DNA of 7,906 nucleotides from Spirochaetia bacterium UBA5550 (GTDB lineage Bacteria; Spirochaetota; UBA4802; UBA5550). Below are positions 5,795-7,906 of the stretch, one piece after another; the first letter of the stretch is position 1; every line of letters begins with the position of its first letter. The DNA is taken from the NCBI GenBank assembly GCA_002425885.1, contig DINC01000380.1, positions 1 through 7,906 of the forward strand, in the 5' to 3' direction. The translations under genes were made by a program, and so were the position numbers. A model generated the notes under the pieces. It was not told the DNA's origin. It saw only the letters and a program-made list of their open reading frames with translations, and searched no databases.

Positions 5795-7849
5795 ATGTTA
5801 AGAAAAAACCTGTTACTGATCCCCCTCATCATAATATCGTCCCTGACGCTTCGTGCCGAAGACTGGCCTATATATAAAGGGAACATCTACTTCACCGGTA
5901 ACAATGACGAGATTACCGTGAAGAACAGCAACCTCAAGTGGCTCTTCCAGGCTGACAATGTTGTGCTTAACCCCATCACCTCAGACGGCAGGGTCTACTT
6001 CCTTGACCTTGTGAAGAATGTCTACTGCCTTGATGAGGAGCGCGGCAGGCTCATCTGGAAGGTGAGCCTCATGGAGCTTTCATCGCAGTTCAGGGCTTCG
6101 GGAAAGGCATTCGGCAAGGGGAAGTACCCCCTCATTCGCGGAGACCGGCTCTTCATCACAGACAACATCGCGCTCTACTGCCTCGATAAGAGAACCGGGA
6201 AAGTGATCTGGGCGCGCACAGGTATGCGCAGTGATGACGCCAATCTGAAAGTCAAACCTATGGAGAGAGTCCCCCTTAAAGACAGAACAGATCCCGTACG
6301 CGGTTCAAAAAACTGGAACCCTGAGAAATCGACATACGCAATGGTGGACAGCATCTACTCCGACCCTGTGATAATCGGTGATGTGATCTACTACGGCACA
6401 AGGAATGAACTTATATCACGGGAACTTGTAAACGGGCATATGCTGTGGAACAACGATGAGATCAAAAGCTGGAGCAAGTTCCCCTCTTTCTATGATGAAT
6501 ATATCTTCACGCAGTCAATGGATTACAGAAAGAACACCTACTCCCTCTACTGCCTCAGGGCTGACACAGGGAAGACAGTGTGGGTTAAGCAGGTACTGAA
6601 TCCCCACAGGATATACCCCCCGGTTGTTTACAGACAGAGAGTCTACTTCGCATCAGGGGAGGAGCTTTTGTCCATAGACCTGAAAAGCGGGGAGCTTCTC
6701 TGGTCAAAGCAATACAGCGGGCTCATTACATCCAATCCATCTTTCACCGAGAGGGCAATTCTCTTCACAGTGAACAACGGCACAGTTGTTGTTACAGATC
6801 CTGAGAACGGCAATGTCATTAACTCGCTGGAATTCGGAGAGCAGAAGGCCCCCTACTTCGTAACAATCCGCGACCAGATATATGTTGCAACAACCTTTGA
6901 CAAAAATATCGGGGGGAGAGGAGTTCCCTGGGCAAAAATTGAAGCATTCAACATGATGGATAAGAGCAGAGTATGGGAATACTCGCCGCAGTGCCCCGGC
7001 GCGCCGTCCCAGCCTGTTGCTTCCGGCGGAATAATGTTTCTCCCTGCGGGGAATTACCTTTATGCAATAGGTACAGACTACTACCCCCGCCTTGTTGACG
7101 GAGGTGACGGATACTACGACCCGTATAACAGGCTTGGTGATGAGAGCGAAGTGAACAAAGATGAACTCAGCAGACTGAAGAAGGAAAATGCTGATAAAGA
7201 GAAAGAACAGAAGCAGCAGAAACAGCAGAAGAAAGAGGAACAGATGCCTATGAAGGACCTGAAAATTACAGTTCAGGATGACGAGGGTCGCCCTGTTCCA
7301 TCAACTGTTGAAGTACGAAAATGGGAAAACGGGAAGCTTATCTTTTCACAGAAATACTCCATAAAAAATCCTGACCAGGTGATAAAAGTTCCTGATATGA
7401 ATGATGTTGAGATCACAGCTGATTCAACGGGATACATGCCTGAGAAAGTGATAACATCACGGGACGATAAAGATAAAAAGATAAACCTGAAACGGATTGA
7501 GACAGGTAAAGGGATCGTTGTTGACAACATACATTTCGAAGTGGGGAAAGCATATCTAAGGAAGGAATCACTTAACATATTGGATAAAATCATTGATCAG
7601 ATGAAGCGCACCCCATCCATAAAACTTGAAGTGCGCGGCCACACAGACTCATCCGGAGGCACAGCATACAATCAGAAGCTATCCGAGCGCAGGGCCGATG
7701 CTGTTACAGAGTATATGATCAAACAGGGAATAAGCCCCGAGCGCCTGAAGTCCGTTGGATACGGCGAGGGGAAACCTATCGCGGATAATAAAAGTGCAGC
7801 AGGGAGAAAGAAAAACCGGAGAACGGAGTTCTTTGTGACGGGGAAGTAA
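5795..7849 (+). CDS. Exported PQQ-type beta-propeller protein with C-terminal OmpA peptidoglycan-binding domain
   Basis: This 684-residue protein starts with a signal peptide (MLRKN, a hydrophobic run, LTLRA, likely cut after residue 21). It then opens as PQQ-repeat proteins do, with WPIYKGNIYFTG. Residues about 23-428 form a beta-propeller with recurring G-x-x-x-W blade ends: GRLIW, GKVIW, GHMLW, GKTVW, GELLW and SRVWEY. After DGGDGYYDPYNRLGD comes a highly charged K/E/Q linker (about 450-485). A small beta domain (about 488-568: LKITVQDDEGRPVPSTVEV, then DVEITADSTGYMP) resembles carboxypeptidase-regulatory or PEGA modules. The OmpA domain (about 572-684) shows NIHFEVGKAYL, GHTDSSGGTAYNQKLSERRA and GRKKNRRTEF. 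The conserved Asp of GHTD and Arg of RRA, which bind the peptidoglycan stem peptide, are retained. The protein is therefore probably periplasmic and anchored to the wall, with the propeller as a binding platform. Enzymatic PQQ use is not indicated. It has its own promoter and sits beside the 21-bp array. Confidence 0.92.
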   Translation: MLRKNLLLIPLIIISSLTLRAEDWPIYKGNIYFTGNNDEITVKNSNLKWLFQADNVVLNPITSDGRVYFLDLVKNVYCLDEERGRLIWKVSLMELSSQFRASGKAFGKGKYPLIRGDRLFITDNIALYCLDKRTGKVIWARTGMRSDDANLKVKPMERVPLKDRTDPVRGSKNWNPEKSTYAMVDSIYSDPVIIGDVIYYGTRNELISRELVNGHMLWNNDEIKSWSKFPSFYDEYIFTQSMDYRKNTYSLYCLRADTGKTVWVKQVLNPHRIYPPVVYRQRVYFASGEELLSIDLKSGELLWSKQYSGLITSNPSFTERAILFTVNNGTVVVTDPENGNVINSLEFGEQKAPYFVTIRDQIYVATTFDKNIGGRGVPWAKIEAFNMMDKSRVWEYSPQCPGAPSQPVASGGIMFLPAGNYLYAIGTDYYPRLVDGGDGYYDPYNRLGDESEVNKDELSRLKKENADKEKEQKQQKQQKKEEQMPMKDLKITVQDDEGRPVPSTVEVRKWENGKLIFSQKYSIKNPDQVIKVPDMNDVEITADSTGYMPEKVITSRDDKDKKINLKRIETGKGIVVDNIHFEVGKAYLRKESLNILDKIIDQMKRTPSIKLEVRGHTDSSGGTAYNQKLSERRADAVTEYMIKQGISPERLKSVGYGEGKPIADNKSAAGRKKNRRTEFFVTGK
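7208..7234 (+). repeat. Short 9-bp in-frame tandem repeat coding for the Q/K linker
   Basis: CAGAAGCAG, CAGAAACAG and CAGAAGAAA follow one another in frame and encode the Q/K-rich part of the linker between propeller and OmpA domain. Such simple repeats can change length by slippage without breaking the frame, which would alter linker length. Only three imperfect copies are present. Confidence 0.5.
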
Positions 7850-7881
7850 ACCATACTGCGCGGCAAAGACTCTCAACACCG

Positions 7882-7904
7882 GCCCCCGCACCCCCGGAGG
7901 GGGC
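7882..7904 (+). terminator. GC-rich inverted repeat after the propeller/OmpA gene, possible terminator
   Basis: GCCCCC (7882-7887) is the exact complement of GGGGGC (7899-7904). CCCCC (7891-7895) can alternatively pair with GGGGG (7899-7903) around a three-base loop. It lies about 30 bases after the stop codon. No T run is visible because the window ends two bases later, so it may be an intrinsic terminator, or part of a repeat continuing outside. Confidence 0.4.
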
Positions 7905-7906
7905 AA

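Overview
The window most resembles a chromosomal segment of a free-living, moderate-GC spirochaete, probably of the leptospiral lineage or a related uncultured group. That placement rests mainly on the protein at 2891-3994, which looks like the spirochaetal DUF1577/PilZ family. A cytoplasmic REC-PAS-PAS-HisKA_2 kinase, a small lipoprotein and a secreted beta-propeller/OmpA fusion fit the same picture. The placement is an inference. No rRNA, tRNA, transposase, integrase or CRISPR array is visible.

Layout: 1-144 is a leader with three small hairpins in front of a signal-transduction kinase (145-1914, +). An unrecognised mostly helical protein (1930-2673, -) converges on the kinase gene with 15 bp between the stops. 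An AT-rich 217-bp divergent intergenic region then leads to the PilZ-type protein (2891-3994, +) and a short lipoprotein gene with a strong ribosome binding site (4111-4461, +). The lipoprotein stop codon directly abuts the stop codon of an opposing RNase H-family gene (4462-5202, -). From 5203 to 5794 there is no credible gene. About 480 bp of this is a tandem array of 21-bp units in unbroken register, and a sigma70-like promoter follows it. The promoter drives a large exported protein (5795-7849, +) made of a PQQ-type beta-propeller, a charged Q/K-rich linker, a small regulatory-like beta domain and a C-terminal OmpA peptidoglycan-binding domain. The window ends in a GC-rich inverted repeat.

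The genes do not form one operon. Orientation changes repeatedly, so they look like mostly independent transcription units. Two concern signalling (kinase, PilZ protein) and two concern the cell envelope (lipoprotein, propeller/OmpA protein). The features most worth a second look are the 21-bp array, with its inner 42-bp higher-order repeat and a different outer unit type, the RNase H whose usual catalytic-loop histidine appears to be lost, the propeller-OmpA fusion, and a possible RNA switch in front of the kinase.
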